Shown here: positions 54,921-63,761 of the stretch, in pieces
How the letters are laid out: the number at the start of each line of letters is the position of its first letter
How positions within the stretch are numbered: the stretch's first letter is position 1
Assembly: GCA_046331565.1 (NCBI GenBank)
Contig: JAXLQP010000001.1
Location: 1,116,001-1,180,000 of the forward strand
Direction: 5' to 3'
DNA length: 64,000 nucleotides
Source: DASRDU01 sp046331565
Lineage (GTDB): Bacteria > Acidobacteriota > Blastocatellia > RBC074
Translations under genes and position numbers: made by a program
Notes under the pieces: generated by a model
Database searches by the model: none
What the model was told of the DNA's origin: nothing
The model's input: the letters and a program-made list of their open reading frames with translations, nothing else

Positions 54921-55008
54921 AGCGAGACGGTGTTTGGAGTTCCAGCTTTAGCTGGCTTTTGATTCAGTGCAGACCAGCTAAAGCTGGAACTCCAAACACC
55001 GTCTCGCC
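54921..55008. repeat. nested palindrome (CCAGCTTTAGCTGG)
   Basis: AGCGAGACGGTGTTTGGAGT followed by TCCAGCTTTAGCTGG is matched by CCAGCTAAAGCTGGAACTCC and AAACACCGTCTCGC. Each arm contains CCAGCTttAGCTGG, a palindrome in itself. It is between the zinc-ribbon and NTF2-like genes. Confidence 0.8.
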
Positions 55009-55060
55009 ACAGCATCGGTTTCAATCATTGTTTCAAGGTCGGCAGACTGCCTGACACAGC

Positions 55061-55465
55061 TCAGGGCTGAAACCAGGTTGAAAAAACATGCTGTGTGTCG
55101 AGGTACTCTTTGACCGCACAGATTTTTTCGTCGCGGATTGTGACCAGGAAATGATACTGCTGATTGTAAACGCGACCGTTTTGCAACCGTCCGAGCGATT
55201 CCACTTCCAGCGCCACCTTGTCGCCCTCTGCGATCAGGCCTTTGATGGTCATCTTCAAACCGTCCGGCAACTGACCAGCCATTGTCTGAAACAGGCGGGC
55301 AATCTTCTCCCTGCTGTAATTGCCCGCCGCTGGCAACTGCTCAGGTCGGCCAGCAATCCACCACGTCGCATCGTCGCTCAGAAGGTTCAGTGCAGTGGCC
55401 ACATCGTTGGTGCTGAAGCAGTCGAAAAATCTGCGGGCCAGTTCTTTGTTATGCTCAATGCTCAT
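55061..55465 (-). CDS. NTF2/SnoaL-like family protein
   Basis: The ATG at 55465 (MSIEHNKELARRF) gives 134 residues, the usual NTF2-like length; the longer frame overlaps the upstream gene. The alpha-plus-beta cone is recognised from ELARRFFDCFSTNDVATALNLLSDDATWW and the final strand LVTIRDEKICAVKEYLDT. Members are enzymes or small binding proteins; none can be assigned. It starts 22 bases after the M20 amidohydrolase stop on the same strand. Confidence 0.8.
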   Translation of the reverse strand: MSIEHNKELARRFFDCFSTNDVATALNLLSDDATWWIAGRPEQLPAAGNYSREKIARLFQTMAGQLPDGLKMTIKGLIAEGDKVALEVESLGRLQNGRVYNQQYHFLVTIRDEKICAVKEYLDTQHVFSTWFQP

Positions 55466-55487
55466 TGTGAATGCCCCTGTGGTTCGC

Positions 55488-57098
55488 TCACCTGTTCTCG
55501 GCGCTGCTGGTTTTGACGGTCGGGTATTTGATGCCAAGCTGTTCGAGATAGGTTTTGTACTTCGCCGGATCGTAATAGTACTTCTTCAGTTCAGGCCGGA
55601 ATTTTTCCATCTTCTCTTTGTTGAGTTCAACTGCGGGCGTGTCGGACGGGTTGATCAGCGGCTGATATTTGATCTCTTTCGTCTGCACATTATTGAAATA
55701 GTCCCACGCCTGTCTGATCAGTTCGGGATTGAGAATGAAATCGAGCGCGGTCATCGCCTGCACTTTGGCTCCGGCGGTTGAGCCTTTGTGCGCAATCGGC
55801 GTGGCCATCGCAATCGCGTTTTCCCAACTGTGACCGGGCAGGTTCGGAATGTTGGCCGGGAAGCGCAAATAAACCATCGGCACATTCCACGAAATGTCGC
55901 CAACATCATCAGAGCCGCCGCCGAGTACCTGCTCCTTCGGTTTTTCCAGTTCCTTCACTTTGGTCTTCAGCCCTTCGACCTTTGCGCTGATCTCTTTTTG
56001 CAGAGCTTTGGCCAGCGTCTGATCGGCTTCGTTCCATTCGGGCATCCCGACGGCTTCGATGTTTTTCTGCTGCACTTCGGCCACGGTCTTGTTGAAATGA
56101 TTCGGCCACGCGGAACCAACGACGCGCTGAGTTACTGTGGTGTCAGTCATCATCGTGGCGGCCTGCGCCATCTTGTTGCCGAGTTCGTAAAGAGCTTTGA
56201 TTTTCGGGTAATCGAGTTCGCGGAAGTAATACCAGACCGAGGCTTCAGACGGCACAACGTTCGGCTGATCGCCGCCGTTAACAACAACGTAATGCGAACG
56301 CTGCTGCAATCGCAGGTGTTCGCGGCGATAGTTCCAGCCGATGTTCATCAGTTCGACCGCATCAAGCGCGCTGCGGCCAGACCACGGCGCGCCAGCCGCG
56401 TGCGCCGCCTTGCCGTGAAAGAAATACTGCACCGACACCAGCCCGCTGTTGTGTTCCGGCTGTCCGAAGTTGGTCGCAAAATCGCTGTCAACGTGGCAGC
56501 CAAGCATAATGTCCATGTCCTTGAACAATCCGGCGCGCACAAAGAAAGCCTTGGTGGCGACGAGTTCCTCAGCCACGCCCGGATAAAGTCTGATCGTGCC
56601 GGGCAGCTTGTATTTCTCCATCAGTTTTTTCAGCACCAGCGCGGCAGTGACATTCACAGCCTGGCCTGAATTGTGACCTTCGCCGTGACCGGGCGCGTCG
56701 GGCACAATCGGATCGTGATATGCCACGCCGGGTTTCTGCGACGCGCGCGGAATGCAGTCAATATCGGTCATAAATCCGATAACCGGCTTGCCTGAACCAT
56801 AACTTGCCACCCACGCGGTCGGCATTCCGGCAACTCCGCGTTCGATTTTGAAGCCGTTCTTTTCGAGGATGCCGGTGACGTATTTGCTGGTTTCGTATTC
56901 CTGAAAGCCGAGTTCGCTGAAGCTGAAGATGCTGTCCACCATTTCCTGCGTCAGCTTTTGCAGCTTGTCTACTTCGCTGACAGCTTCGCGTTTGAGTTCG
57001 GTCAGTTGTGATGACTGAGCCGCCTCCTGGGCAGGCACTGGCGAGACAGTCAGCGCGCAGGTTACAAGAATCAGCACAAGCCTGTTCAGCTTTTTCAT
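55488..57098 (-). CDS. secreted M20-type amidohydrolase (AbgB-like)
   Basis: The 536-residue protein has a signal peptide (to PVPAQE). The M20 core contains GFMTDIDCIP with metal-binding Asp, APGHGEGHNSGQA with a His and another acidic group, YPGVAEELVATKAF with the Glu pair and MLGCHVDSDFATNFG. The lid region lies near 220-340. Members hydrolyse N-acyl amino acids or p-aminobenzoyl-glutamate. It acts in the periplasm or outside. GGAGGCTGATCC precedes the ATG. Confidence 0.87.
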   Translation of the reverse strand: MKKLNRLVLILVTCALTVSPVPAQEAAQSSQLTELKREAVSEVDKLQKLTQEMVDSIFSFSELGFQEYETSKYVTGILEKNGFKIERGVAGMPTAWVASYGSGKPVIGFMTDIDCIPRASQKPGVAYHDPIVPDAPGHGEGHNSGQAVNVTAALVLKKLMEKYKLPGTIRLYPGVAEELVATKAFFVRAGLFKDMDIMLGCHVDSDFATNFGQPEHNSGLVSVQYFFHGKAAHAAGAPWSGRSALDAVELMNIGWNYRREHLRLQQRSHYVVVNGGDQPNVVPSEASVWYYFRELDYPKIKALYELGNKMAQAATMMTDTTVTQRVVGSAWPNHFNKTVAEVQQKNIEAVGMPEWNEADQTLAKALQKEISAKVEGLKTKVKELEKPKEQVLGGGSDDVGDISWNVPMVYLRFPANIPNLPGHSWENAIAMATPIAHKGSTAGAKVQAMTALDFILNPELIRQAWDYFNNVQTKEIKYQPLINPSDTPAVELNKEKMEKFRPELKKYYYDPAKYKTYLEQLGIKYPTVKTSSAENR

Positions 57099-57212
57099 GG
57101 ATCAGCCTCCGGTCAGAATTGAAATGTGATGACAGATGTTGAGACGACAGCAACGCGGGAATATTCTGCCTGTTGCGTGAATTGAGTCAAGCCATCCGCC
57201 TTTGAAATTGTC

Positions 57213-57221
57213 TGCTATAAT
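57213..57221 (+). promoter_or_regulatory. candidate extended -10 promoter
   Basis: TGCTATAAT is a perfect extended -10 match. It is 152 bases before the enolase-superfamily gene at 57373. No good -35 is spaced from it, as is common with extended -10 promoters. Confidence 0.4.
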
Positions 57222-57372
57222 CGCCGCGCCGTTTGCAGCAATCCCGAAAAACAGGATCCTGTCACCTGTCATCTGTTCCCTGTCACTTGTGCTGAGTTTG
57301 TTTTTTTTCAGGTTCAGTCATGCATGGTCACAGGTAAACAGCATCAGGCATCACGAACAACTTTATCCACAC

Positions 57373-58539
57373 ATGAAAATCACCCACGTTGAAGCGCGCT
57401 GGCTGCGCTGCGAAATTCCCGAATCAGGTCAGCACACCAGCGATTTTGGTCGCCTCACAACATTCGACACGGCGCTTGTCAGAATTGACACCGATGAAGG
57501 CATCAGCGGTTACGGCGAAGCCAAAATCGCAGTCGGCAGCGCAGGTCATTACGCAGCCGTCGTGACCACGATCAATACCGAGCTGCGCGAATTACTGATT
57601 GGCGAAGACCCGCGCAGCCCGGTCAGATTGTGGGAAAAGATGTACAGCGGCAGCCGCGCTCACTATGCGCTTGAACACGGGCGCGTCTTTCCCGAAGTCG
57701 GGCGACGCGGCGTGCGCGTGTCAGCCATCAGCGGCGTTGATCTCGCCTTGTGGGACATTGCGGGCCGGGCGCTCGACGTGCCGACTTACCGGCTGCTCGG
57801 CGGCAAGTGCCGCGACAGCATCAATGCTTATGCTTCGGGCGGCTGGGCTGATGCAAATGGCATCGGCGCGCAACTGCTCTCGACAATCAGTTCATCAGGT
57901 TATTCCGCCGTCAAGATGCGCGTTGGCGCGATGGACGGCACGGTTGAAAATTCGATTGCGCGAGTCAGAGCGGCGCGTGAAGCAATCGGGCCGGAAGTAA
58001 AACTGATGGTTGACGCACACGGCACGTTCGATGTGCGAATGGCGCGCCGCTTCGCACGCGGCGTTGAGGATTGTCACCTGGCGTGGTTTGAAGAACCGGT
58101 CAGCGTGGATGACGTGGCAGGTACGGCAGAGGTGCGCGCTTCGTGCGACATCCCTATTGCGGCGGGCGAAAGCTTTTACACGCGCTTTGATTTTCAGCCG
58201 TTCATCGCCGCCCGCGCGATTGACATTATGCAGCCCGACCCCGCGATTGCTGGCGGCATCAGCGAAGTTATGCGGATTGCGAACCTCGGTTCGGCGCATC
58301 ATCTGACGCTGGCCCCGCATCTGTGGGGCGGCGCGGTTCTCTTTGCGGCGGGAATGCAACTCGCCGCTGCATTGCCAAACTGCATCACGCTCGAATACTC
58401 AAAGGGCTTCAACCCACTGCTGCGCGAACTTGTCGCAGAGCCGGTCGAGGTCATCAACGGTCGGGTTCAGATTCCTGATCGTCCCGGCCTGGGCGTGACG
58501 ATCAACGAAGATTTCGTGGCGCGGCACACAAAGGAATGA
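57373..58539 (+). CDS. mandelate racemase/muconate lactonizing enzyme family (enolase superfamily)
   Basis: The ATG at 57373 (MKITHVEARWLRC) gives 388 residues; the longer frame has a hydrophobic upstream stretch lacking a ribosome site. The barrel carries KMRVGAMDG with the first catalytic Lys, LMVDAHGTFDV with a metal Asp, WFEEPVSVDD with a metal Glu, AAGESFY with the next Glu, DIMQPD and APHLWGGA with a base His. Such residues fit acid-sugar dehydratases and related enzymes. It opens the sugar-acid cluster. The substrate is not known. Confidence 0.85.
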   Translation: MKITHVEARWLRCEIPESGQHTSDFGRLTTFDTALVRIDTDEGISGYGEAKIAVGSAGHYAAVVTTINTELRELLIGEDPRSPVRLWEKMYSGSRAHYALEHGRVFPEVGRRGVRVSAISGVDLALWDIAGRALDVPTYRLLGGKCRDSINAYASGGWADANGIGAQLLSTISSSGYSAVKMRVGAMDGTVENSIARVRAAREAIGPEVKLMVDAHGTFDVRMARRFARGVEDCHLAWFEEPVSVDDVAGTAEVRASCDIPIAAGESFYTRFDFQPFIAARAIDIMQPDPAIAGGISEVMRIANLGSAHHLTLAPHLWGGAVLFAAGMQLAAALPNCITLEYSKGFNPLLRELVAEPVEVINGRVQIPDRPGLGVTINEDFVARHTKE

Positions 58540-58553
58540 CGACGGCATTCAGG

Positions 58554-58635
58554 CCCCGGTACAGTACTGCGCGCGTGAGCAAGCGGTTGAATCAGCAGAC
58601 AACCGCTTGCTCACGCGCGCGGTACTGTACCGGGG
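58554..58635. repeat. long perfect-arm inverted repeat between convergent genes
   Basis: CCCCGGTACAGTACTGCGCG-CGTGAGCAAGCGGTTG is matched by CAACCGCTTGCTCACGCGCG-CGGTACTGTACCGGGG. The arms are about 36 bases with only one or two mismatches. It lies 15 bases after the enolase-superfamily stop and ends at the stop of the next gene, so it may serve as terminator for both. Confidence 0.75.
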
Positions 58636-58636
58636 A

Positions 58637-59470
58637 TTATGCAAGCCCGAAAACGCGACGGGCGTTGTTCCACATAAAATCGGCGCGAACGTCATCAGGC
58701 AGTTTGAGTTCATCAACCTGGGCCACGCATTTTTCCAGCGACAACTGCGGAAAGTTGGTGCCGAAAAGCACCTTCGCGCGGCCATACGTTTTCAGGTAAT
58801 GCAGCAGTTGCGGCGGGTAATAACGCGGCAGGTAAGCCGAAGTATCAATGTAAACGTGTTCGTGCTTCCACGCTACGCCGATCATTTCATCAGTCCACGG
58901 AAAGCCGATGTGTCCAGCGACAATCTTCAGTTCAGGAAAGGTCAGCGCCACTTCGTCAAGGTACGGCACGGGCCGCCCCGTTTCTGAAGGCATCAGCGGG
59001 CCGGTGTGCCCGACCTGCGTGCAGAACGGGATGCCGAGTTCGATGCATTTGACGTAAAGCGGGTAATAAAGTTTGTCATTCGGCGGGCGATTCCACAGCC
59101 AGGGAATGACGCGCAATGCTTTGAAGCCAGTTTCTCTGACGGCGCGTTCAAGTTCGCGCACGGCTTCGACCGGCTTTTCCAGATTGACGGCAGCGACGCC
59201 GACAAAGCGGCCCGGATGTTTGCTGACCATTTCAGCAATCAGGTCGTTGTGAAAGATCCACTGCCCCGGACGATGCCACGCCGACAGCATCAGCGTGCGA
59301 ATGCCCGCGCGATCCATTGCTTCGACGATCTGATCTGAAGTCAGGCCTGTTTTAAGCAGGTGCGCCGAACCCGATTGTCTGAACAGGCGCGCGACTTCAG
59401 GCATCCGCTCGAAGGATTCCTTCACTGCCGGTTGCGCCCAGGCGTCAATGATCTGATGTGAATTGTCCAT
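58637..59470 (-). CDS. amidohydrolase-2-fold protein lacking canonical metal ligands
   Basis: From the ATG at 59470 the protein has 277 residues. The fold of the amidohydrolase_2 family is clear (SAWHRPGQWIFHND, RVIPWLWNRPP, CTQVGHTGPL, AGHIGFPW). But the first strand reads IIDAWAQP where HxH metal ligands are usual, and the last reads LFGTNFP where Asp is usual (LFGTDYP). The two middle histidines remain. It may be a metal-free or altered enzyme. It lies in the sugar-acid cluster on the minus strand beside the LarA-like gene. Confidence 0.78.
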   Translation of the reverse strand: MDNSHQIIDAWAQPAVKESFERMPEVARLFRQSGSAHLLKTGLTSDQIVEAMDRAGIRTLMLSAWHRPGQWIFHNDLIAEMVSKHPGRFVGVAAVNLEKPVEAVRELERAVRETGFKALRVIPWLWNRPPNDKLYYPLYVKCIELGIPFCTQVGHTGPLMPSETGRPVPYLDEVALTFPELKIVAGHIGFPWTDEMIGVAWKHEHVYIDTSAYLPRYYPPQLLHYLKTYGRAKVLFGTNFPQLSLEKCVAQVDELKLPDDVRADFMWNNARRVFGLA

Positions 59471-59524
59471 ATACTTTGAGCATTTCTGAAAACTCTGTTG
59501 TCTCAAACCGAAGAATCTTCAGAG

Positions 59525-59631
59525 AAACCAGGTCGCTCCCTCGTAGTAACGAATTCATTCGTTCTGCTTCTGAAGCCGCATGCATTTCAGGCAAACGAAT
59601 GAATTCATTGCTACGGGGATGCCGCTGGTTT
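59525..59631. repeat. nested-palindrome repeat, family 2, copy C
   Basis: AAACCAGGTCGCTCCCTCGT-AGTAACGAATTCATTCGTT is matched by AACGAATGAATTCATTGCTA-CGGGGATGCCGCTGGTTT. The left core AACGAATTCATTCGTT is self-complementary. It lies between two minus-strand genes. Confidence 0.78.
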
Positions 59632-59659
59632 CCTGCGATTTCATTTTTCACAGAAAGTT

Positions 59660-61039
59660 TTATTTGCGACTGTGCATCTGCGGATATTTGACGTAAGCGA
59701 TGACCCCGTCGCGGCCATGAATTGACAGTGCCTGTTCGATGGCGGTTTCGACCGTATCGGTTGATCTGAAGCCGAGGTGATGAACGAGCGCGGGCCGTTC
59801 AGCTCCGGCGACAATCACATCGCCAGTGTGGCGCAGACGTTTGAGCGGATAGGTCGCCATTACCGCATGCACCGGATGAAAGGCGTAGGCGTAACGGTAT
59901 TTGTAAATGTAATCGGGCCGGTGCGCGAAATCGTCTTCAGCGCGATCCCTGATCTGATAAGGGTCTGTGGTCTGCGACAGCCAGTTTTCCCAGATTTCAC
60001 GATACGACGGGAAATGCACATCGTTCCACTGATTGTGACACGGCGTCGCCAGAATCACTGTGCAGCCGGGTTTGCCGACGGCTTCGATCATTCCGCCGAG
60101 ATAGCCGAGGCCCGTTGAAATCAGCGTCAGAATCGGATTCATTGCGGAGAACGCCGCGTAAGGACTCCAGTCAGGAATGCCGTACAACACAATGTCGGCC
60201 TTTTCAGTCATTGCCTGGCGACGCGGCGGCGACATGGCTCTGAGCGTTTCAAGCGCGGCGGCGCGGGTGGCATTGACGCTGCCTGCCCACATCCGGGCGA
60301 CATTGTGCGGATCGCTCAGAATCGTTTCGAGCTTGTAAATGCGCCTGCCGGTCGCGGCTTCAAGATGCGCGCCCATTTCGTTGAGCATCTCGTGCATCGG
60401 ATTGCGCACGAGCGAAGTGGACATATCATCAGGGTTGTGATGCCAGCGAATTGAACGAAAGCTCGACAGCCCGACGCAGACCGACTTCCAGCCGCCGGTG
60501 AAGCCGCGAAAGCAGGTCGTGTTGATGTAAATTGTCAGGTCTGAATCAGTGACCAGCCGATTCACTTCAACGTCATAACCCGATTCTGTGCGGCCCAGGT
60601 AAACCAGGTTCTCTGCGTCTTCGGCATCGTGACAGATCAGCCGGTAGCCGAACTCCCTGACCAGCTTTTCGCCGATCAGTTTTGCCAGTTCCATCCGCGT
60701 TGATTTGCGATGCAGGGCGTTGGCGCAGACCAGCGTCACATCGCGCCTTTTGACGCCTGCGCTTTCAAGCTGTTCGAGCGCGACGCTGATGGCTGTTTCC
60801 CAGACCGGCGCAAAACAGGTCACGGTCGGATCATCAAAGGCGATGGTCACCTTCCAGCCCGGCCTGGCCAGTTCGCTGAGCGGCGGCAGTTCAAGCGGAT
60901 GAGCAAACGCCTCGCGCACCGTCTGCTCAAGGCTTTCAACCGGAGGCAGCCCGGCCTCAAAGCCGCCAGGAATCACTACAGTCCGATCCGGCAATTGCAC
61001 CGGAATTTCCTGCGCGCCGAACACAATGCTTTCGTTCAT
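59660..61039 (-). CDS. LarA/DUF2088-like nickel-pincer racemase family protein
   Basis: The 459-residue protein has the two domains of LarA-like proteins: an N-terminal half with IAFDDPTV and CANALHRKST, where the His-Arg pair of the LarA family lies, and a C-terminal half with LYGIPDWSP and the long helix around PILTLISTGLGYLGGMIEA. LarA itself isomerises lactate using a nickel-pincer cofactor; other members act on other 2-hydroxyacids. The neighbouring D-2-hydroxyacid dehydrogenase fits such a role. No larB, larC or larE is in the window. Confidence 0.75.
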   Translation of the reverse strand: MNESIVFGAQEIPVQLPDRTVVIPGGFEAGLPPVESLEQTVREAFAHPLELPPLSELARPGWKVTIAFDDPTVTCFAPVWETAISVALEQLESAGVKRRDVTLVCANALHRKSTRMELAKLIGEKLVREFGYRLICHDAEDAENLVYLGRTESGYDVEVNRLVTDSDLTIYINTTCFRGFTGGWKSVCVGLSSFRSIRWHHNPDDMSTSLVRNPMHEMLNEMGAHLEAATGRRIYKLETILSDPHNVARMWAGSVNATRAAALETLRAMSPPRRQAMTEKADIVLYGIPDWSPYAAFSAMNPILTLISTGLGYLGGMIEAVGKPGCTVILATPCHNQWNDVHFPSYREIWENWLSQTTDPYQIRDRAEDDFAHRPDYIYKYRYAYAFHPVHAVMATYPLKRLRHTGDVIVAGAERPALVHHLGFRSTDTVETAIEQALSIHGRDGVIAYVKYPQMHSRK

Positions 61040-61347
61040 AAGTTCGCCTCGGCAATTTCGAGAGACTGACTGTCAGAAGTGAGGTCAAATTATCACCGCA
61101 CTGTGGCATTTACCAGTTGCTGCTTTCGAATCAGAGTGTGATTGAAAAATTTGTCCCGTCCGCTTCGCGGACAAGAGTTATGGTTTTCCATAATGCCGGG
61201 GTTCAGAGTGGTTCTATCTTCTGCTCACATTCTTCAATGCCGTCTGAGCCACACCCGGCCATTGCATAACTGCAGGCGCTGCTTTAGGCTCTCGGCATCT
61301 CGCACCAGCCTGGCAGTTTGACGATTCATAACCGGGAGCAATGACCA
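61040..61347. other. 308-base divergent intergenic region
   Basis: This stretch separates the LarA-like gene (minus) from the VOC gene (plus). It contains a small perfect hairpin (GTCCGC-TTC-GCGGAC at 61158-61172) and no open frame I can support. I see no convincing promoter pair. Confidence 0.5.
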
Positions 61348-61806
61348 ATGAAAGTCAGGAAAATAACTCACGTCAATCTGATCGTGGACAATCTGGAAAA
61401 ATGCCGCGACTTTTATACGAACGTGCTGGGGATGCAGGAACTGCCCGCGCTCAAATTCGATTACCCGACACAGTTCTATCAGATTGATGAAGACACGCAG
61501 TTGCATCTTTCTGAATGGCCCGATCAGGTGCCTTTCCGCGCTCATTTCTGCATTGAGGTGGATGATTTCAATGAAGCGTTTCGCCGCTTCAAGGCGATGG
61601 GCATCATTGACACGAAGCCCTGGGGCAGGGTGCGCAAACTGGCAAACGGCAATATGCAGATGTTCATCCGTGATCCGTCCGGCAACCTGATTGAGATCAC
61701 TCATCACGACAACGGCACAGTTGATGCTGATATTTTCAGCGATGAACTGTTCGATGAAACCAATGTCTTTGTTTCAGGGCGCAACGATGCGCGGGGTTTG
61801 AGGTAA
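61348..61806 (+). CDS. VOC family (glyoxalase/extradiol dioxygenase fold) protein
   Basis: The 152-residue protein begins KVRKITHVNLIVDNLEKCRDFYTNVLGM, the first beta-alpha-beta module with a metal-binding His. The second module ends in FIRDPSGNLIEITHHD with the Glu ligand. It is a single-domain VOC protein that would dimerise around metal. The ATG follows GGGAGCAATGACCA. It is the first of three closely spaced plus-strand genes, with six bases before the hydrolase gene. Confidence 0.83.
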   Translation: MKVRKITHVNLIVDNLEKCRDFYTNVLGMQELPALKFDYPTQFYQIDEDTQLHLSEWPDQVPFRAHFCIEVDDFNEAFRRFKAMGIIDTKPWGRVRKLANGNMQMFIRDPSGNLIEITHHDNGTVDADIFSDELFDETNVFVSGRNDARGLR

Positions 61807-61812
61807 ACAGTC

Positions 61813-62574
61813 ATGCAGGTCAGGACTGAATATGCTGTCATCAATTCCGGTGGCAGTCCGATGCAGATGTTTGTCGCCGCTCCGGCAGATGGAGAAAAGT
61901 ATCCGGGCATTCTCTTTTACTCGGACATTTTTCAACTGACGGGGCCGATGCTGCGCGCCTGCACGCGGCTGGCCGGTTACGGCTTCGTCGTGGCTGCGCC
62001 CGAAATTTATCATCGCCTCGAACCGCCCGGTACGGTGATTCCTTTTGATGATGCAGGCCGCACACGCGGACTCGACAACGCCGCGAAAACTCCGGTTGCG
62101 CAATTTGATGAAGACTGCCGCGCCGTGCTGGATTACCTGAAACAGCATCCGCGAGTCGCTGACGAGAAGCTCGGCGCCGCCGGATTCTGCATCGGCGGCC
62201 ATCTGGCCTTTCGCGCGGCGCTGCAACCTGATGTGCTGGCAACGGTCTGTTTTTATGGCACCGGCATTCACGACGGCAGACTCGGCCAGGATGAAAATGC
62301 CGGATCGCTCGCACGCGCCGGAGAAATTCGCGGTCAGTTGCTGATGATCTTTGGCACGCTTGACCCGCACGTGCCCGAAGATGGCCGCGACAAAATCAGC
62401 CGCGCTTTGCAACAGGCCGGAACGAAACATTCAGTCAGCCTCTATCCGGCGGAGCATGCGTTTATGCGTGATGAAGGGCCGCGTTACGATCCGCACGCGA
62501 CCGACCTGGCATTCGGTGAAATGATTGAACTGTTCGGAAATGTCTTCGGCGCTTCAGGACTCAGTCACAGGTGA
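61813..62574 (+). CDS. dienelactone hydrolase family protein
   Basis: The 253-residue alpha/beta-hydrolase has the dienelactone hydrolase triad: Cys in GFCIGGHLAF near residue 126, Asp in LDPHVPEDGR and His in AEHAFMRDE. The family hydrolyses cyclic lactones, and this one likely opens a lactone or ester in the cluster's substrate. The ATG is preceded by GAGGTAAACAGTC. Its stop is one base before the dehydrogenase start. Confidence 0.85.
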   Translation: MQVRTEYAVINSGGSPMQMFVAAPADGEKYPGILFYSDIFQLTGPMLRACTRLAGYGFVVAAPEIYHRLEPPGTVIPFDDAGRTRGLDNAAKTPVAQFDEDCRAVLDYLKQHPRVADEKLGAAGFCIGGHLAFRAALQPDVLATVCFYGTGIHDGRLGQDENAGSLARAGEIRGQLLMIFGTLDPHVPEDGRDKISRALQQAGTKHSVSLYPAEHAFMRDEGPRYDPHATDLAFGEMIELFGNVFGASGLSHR

Positions 62575-62575
62575 G

Positions 62576-63526
62576 ATGAAAACTCTGCTGCTCGAAAAAC
62601 TGCACGACGACGCATACCGGCTGCTGGCCGAAGCCGGTGAAGTGATGATGGCCGAAAGGCTGGATTCTGATTATTTGTGTTCGGCCATTGCTGACGCTGA
62701 TGCGGCGCTGACACGCGGCAAAGGTCGCCTGCCACGCGAAGTTCTGAGCGCGGGCACAAAGCTGAAAGCCGTTGCCCGCTGCGGTGTCGGCACTGACAAC
62801 ATTGATGTCGCGGCGGCAACCGAACTGGGCATTCCGGTCATTTTCGCGCCCGGTTCGACGACTGAAGCCGTAGCCGAACACGCGCTGATGCTGATGCTGA
62901 TGGTGGCGCGACGCGCAGCCCGCCTCAACGCTGAAGTGAAATCAGGCAACTGGGCTTACCGCGATCAGTACGGGATGGGACTTGAACTGCGCGGCAAAAC
63001 GCTCGGCATTCTGGGCCTCGGCGACATCGGGCGGCGCACGGCTGAACTCGGTCAGGCTTTCGGCATGCGCGTTGTTTACTGGAGTCGCACGAGCCGCGAT
63101 GACCGCTTTGAACTGCTCGACCGCGACGAACTGTTGCGCGTGTGCGATGTATTGTCGCTCAGCGTTGCGCTGACGCCTGAAACAAAACATCTGCTCAATC
63201 GTGACACCCTCAGGCTGATGAAGCCTTCGGCCATCGTCATCAACACAGCGCGTGGCGACGTGATTGACGACGAGGCATTGTATGAAGCCCTGTCTTCGGG
63301 TCGGCTGGCCGGAGCCGGGATTGATGTGCTGACAGCAAATCACGAACATCATCCGTTCTGGTCGCTTGATAACGTCGTCGCCACGCCGCACGTCGCGGCA
63401 GTCACCGATGTAACTTTTCGTCAGATGTGCGTTCCGACCGCACAGGAAGTGATTGACATCGTGCGCGGCAAAGCGCCGAATCCGAAACTGGTTCGCAACC
63501 CCGAGGTTTTATCGCAAGACAAATAG
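62576..63526 (+). CDS. D-2-hydroxyacid dehydrogenase, NAD-dependent
   Basis: The ATG at 62576 gives 316 residues. The Rossmann domain has GILGLGDIGRRTAE. The catalytic Arg is in NTARGDVID and the catalytic His in ATPHVAAV; ARCGVGTDNIDVAAATE and APGSTTEAVAEHAL are the family's substrate loops. It would oxidise a D-2-hydroxy acid, or reduce a 2-oxo acid, with NAD. It follows the dienelactone hydrolase with one base between, so the two are translated together. Confidence 0.88.
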   Translation: MKTLLLEKLHDDAYRLLAEAGEVMMAERLDSDYLCSAIADADAALTRGKGRLPREVLSAGTKLKAVARCGVGTDNIDVAAATELGIPVIFAPGSTTEAVAEHALMLMLMVARRAARLNAEVKSGNWAYRDQYGMGLELRGKTLGILGLGDIGRRTAELGQAFGMRVVYWSRTSRDDRFELLDRDELLRVCDVLSLSVALTPETKHLLNRDTLRLMKPSAIVINTARGDVIDDEALYEALSSGRLAGAGIDVLTANHEHHPFWSLDNVVATPHVAAVTDVTFRQMCVPTAQEVIDIVRGKAPNPKLVRNPEVLSQDK

Positions 63527-63550
63527 CCACAGAGCAGGCAGAACAGGGAT

Positions 63551-63698
63551 TTTTCCACGAAGGCACACGAAGGCAGCACGAAGGGAGAATGGAGAAAAGT
63601 AAAGGGATGTAACTTCCCTGCCTCAGTGCTGTTTCTCTTCTTTTTCTCTCCTCATCCTGTCTTTACTCGTGTTTCTTCGTGTGACTTCGTGGAGGAAA
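63551..63698. repeat. hairpin with 10-nt periodic outer arms (CACGAAGGCA type)
   Basis: TTTTCCACGAAGGCACACGA-AGGCAGCACGAAGGGAG is matched by CTCGTGTTTCTTCGTGTGAC-TTCGTGGAGGAAA. It fills most of the 235-base gap before the last gene and resembles 25412-25561. Confidence 0.7.
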
Positions 63699-63761
63699 GT
63701 TCTTCTTTTCTCCGTAACAACTGTGCCTTGTCTGTGGCTGAACAACCCGAAGGAGACTGTC

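Noticed and set aside
57202..57372. Hydrophobic N-terminal extension (signal peptide) of the enolase-superfamily protein
   Set aside because: Its TTG start overlaps a promoter-like element and lacks a ribosome site, and the family is cytoplasmic and starts at MKITHVEA.
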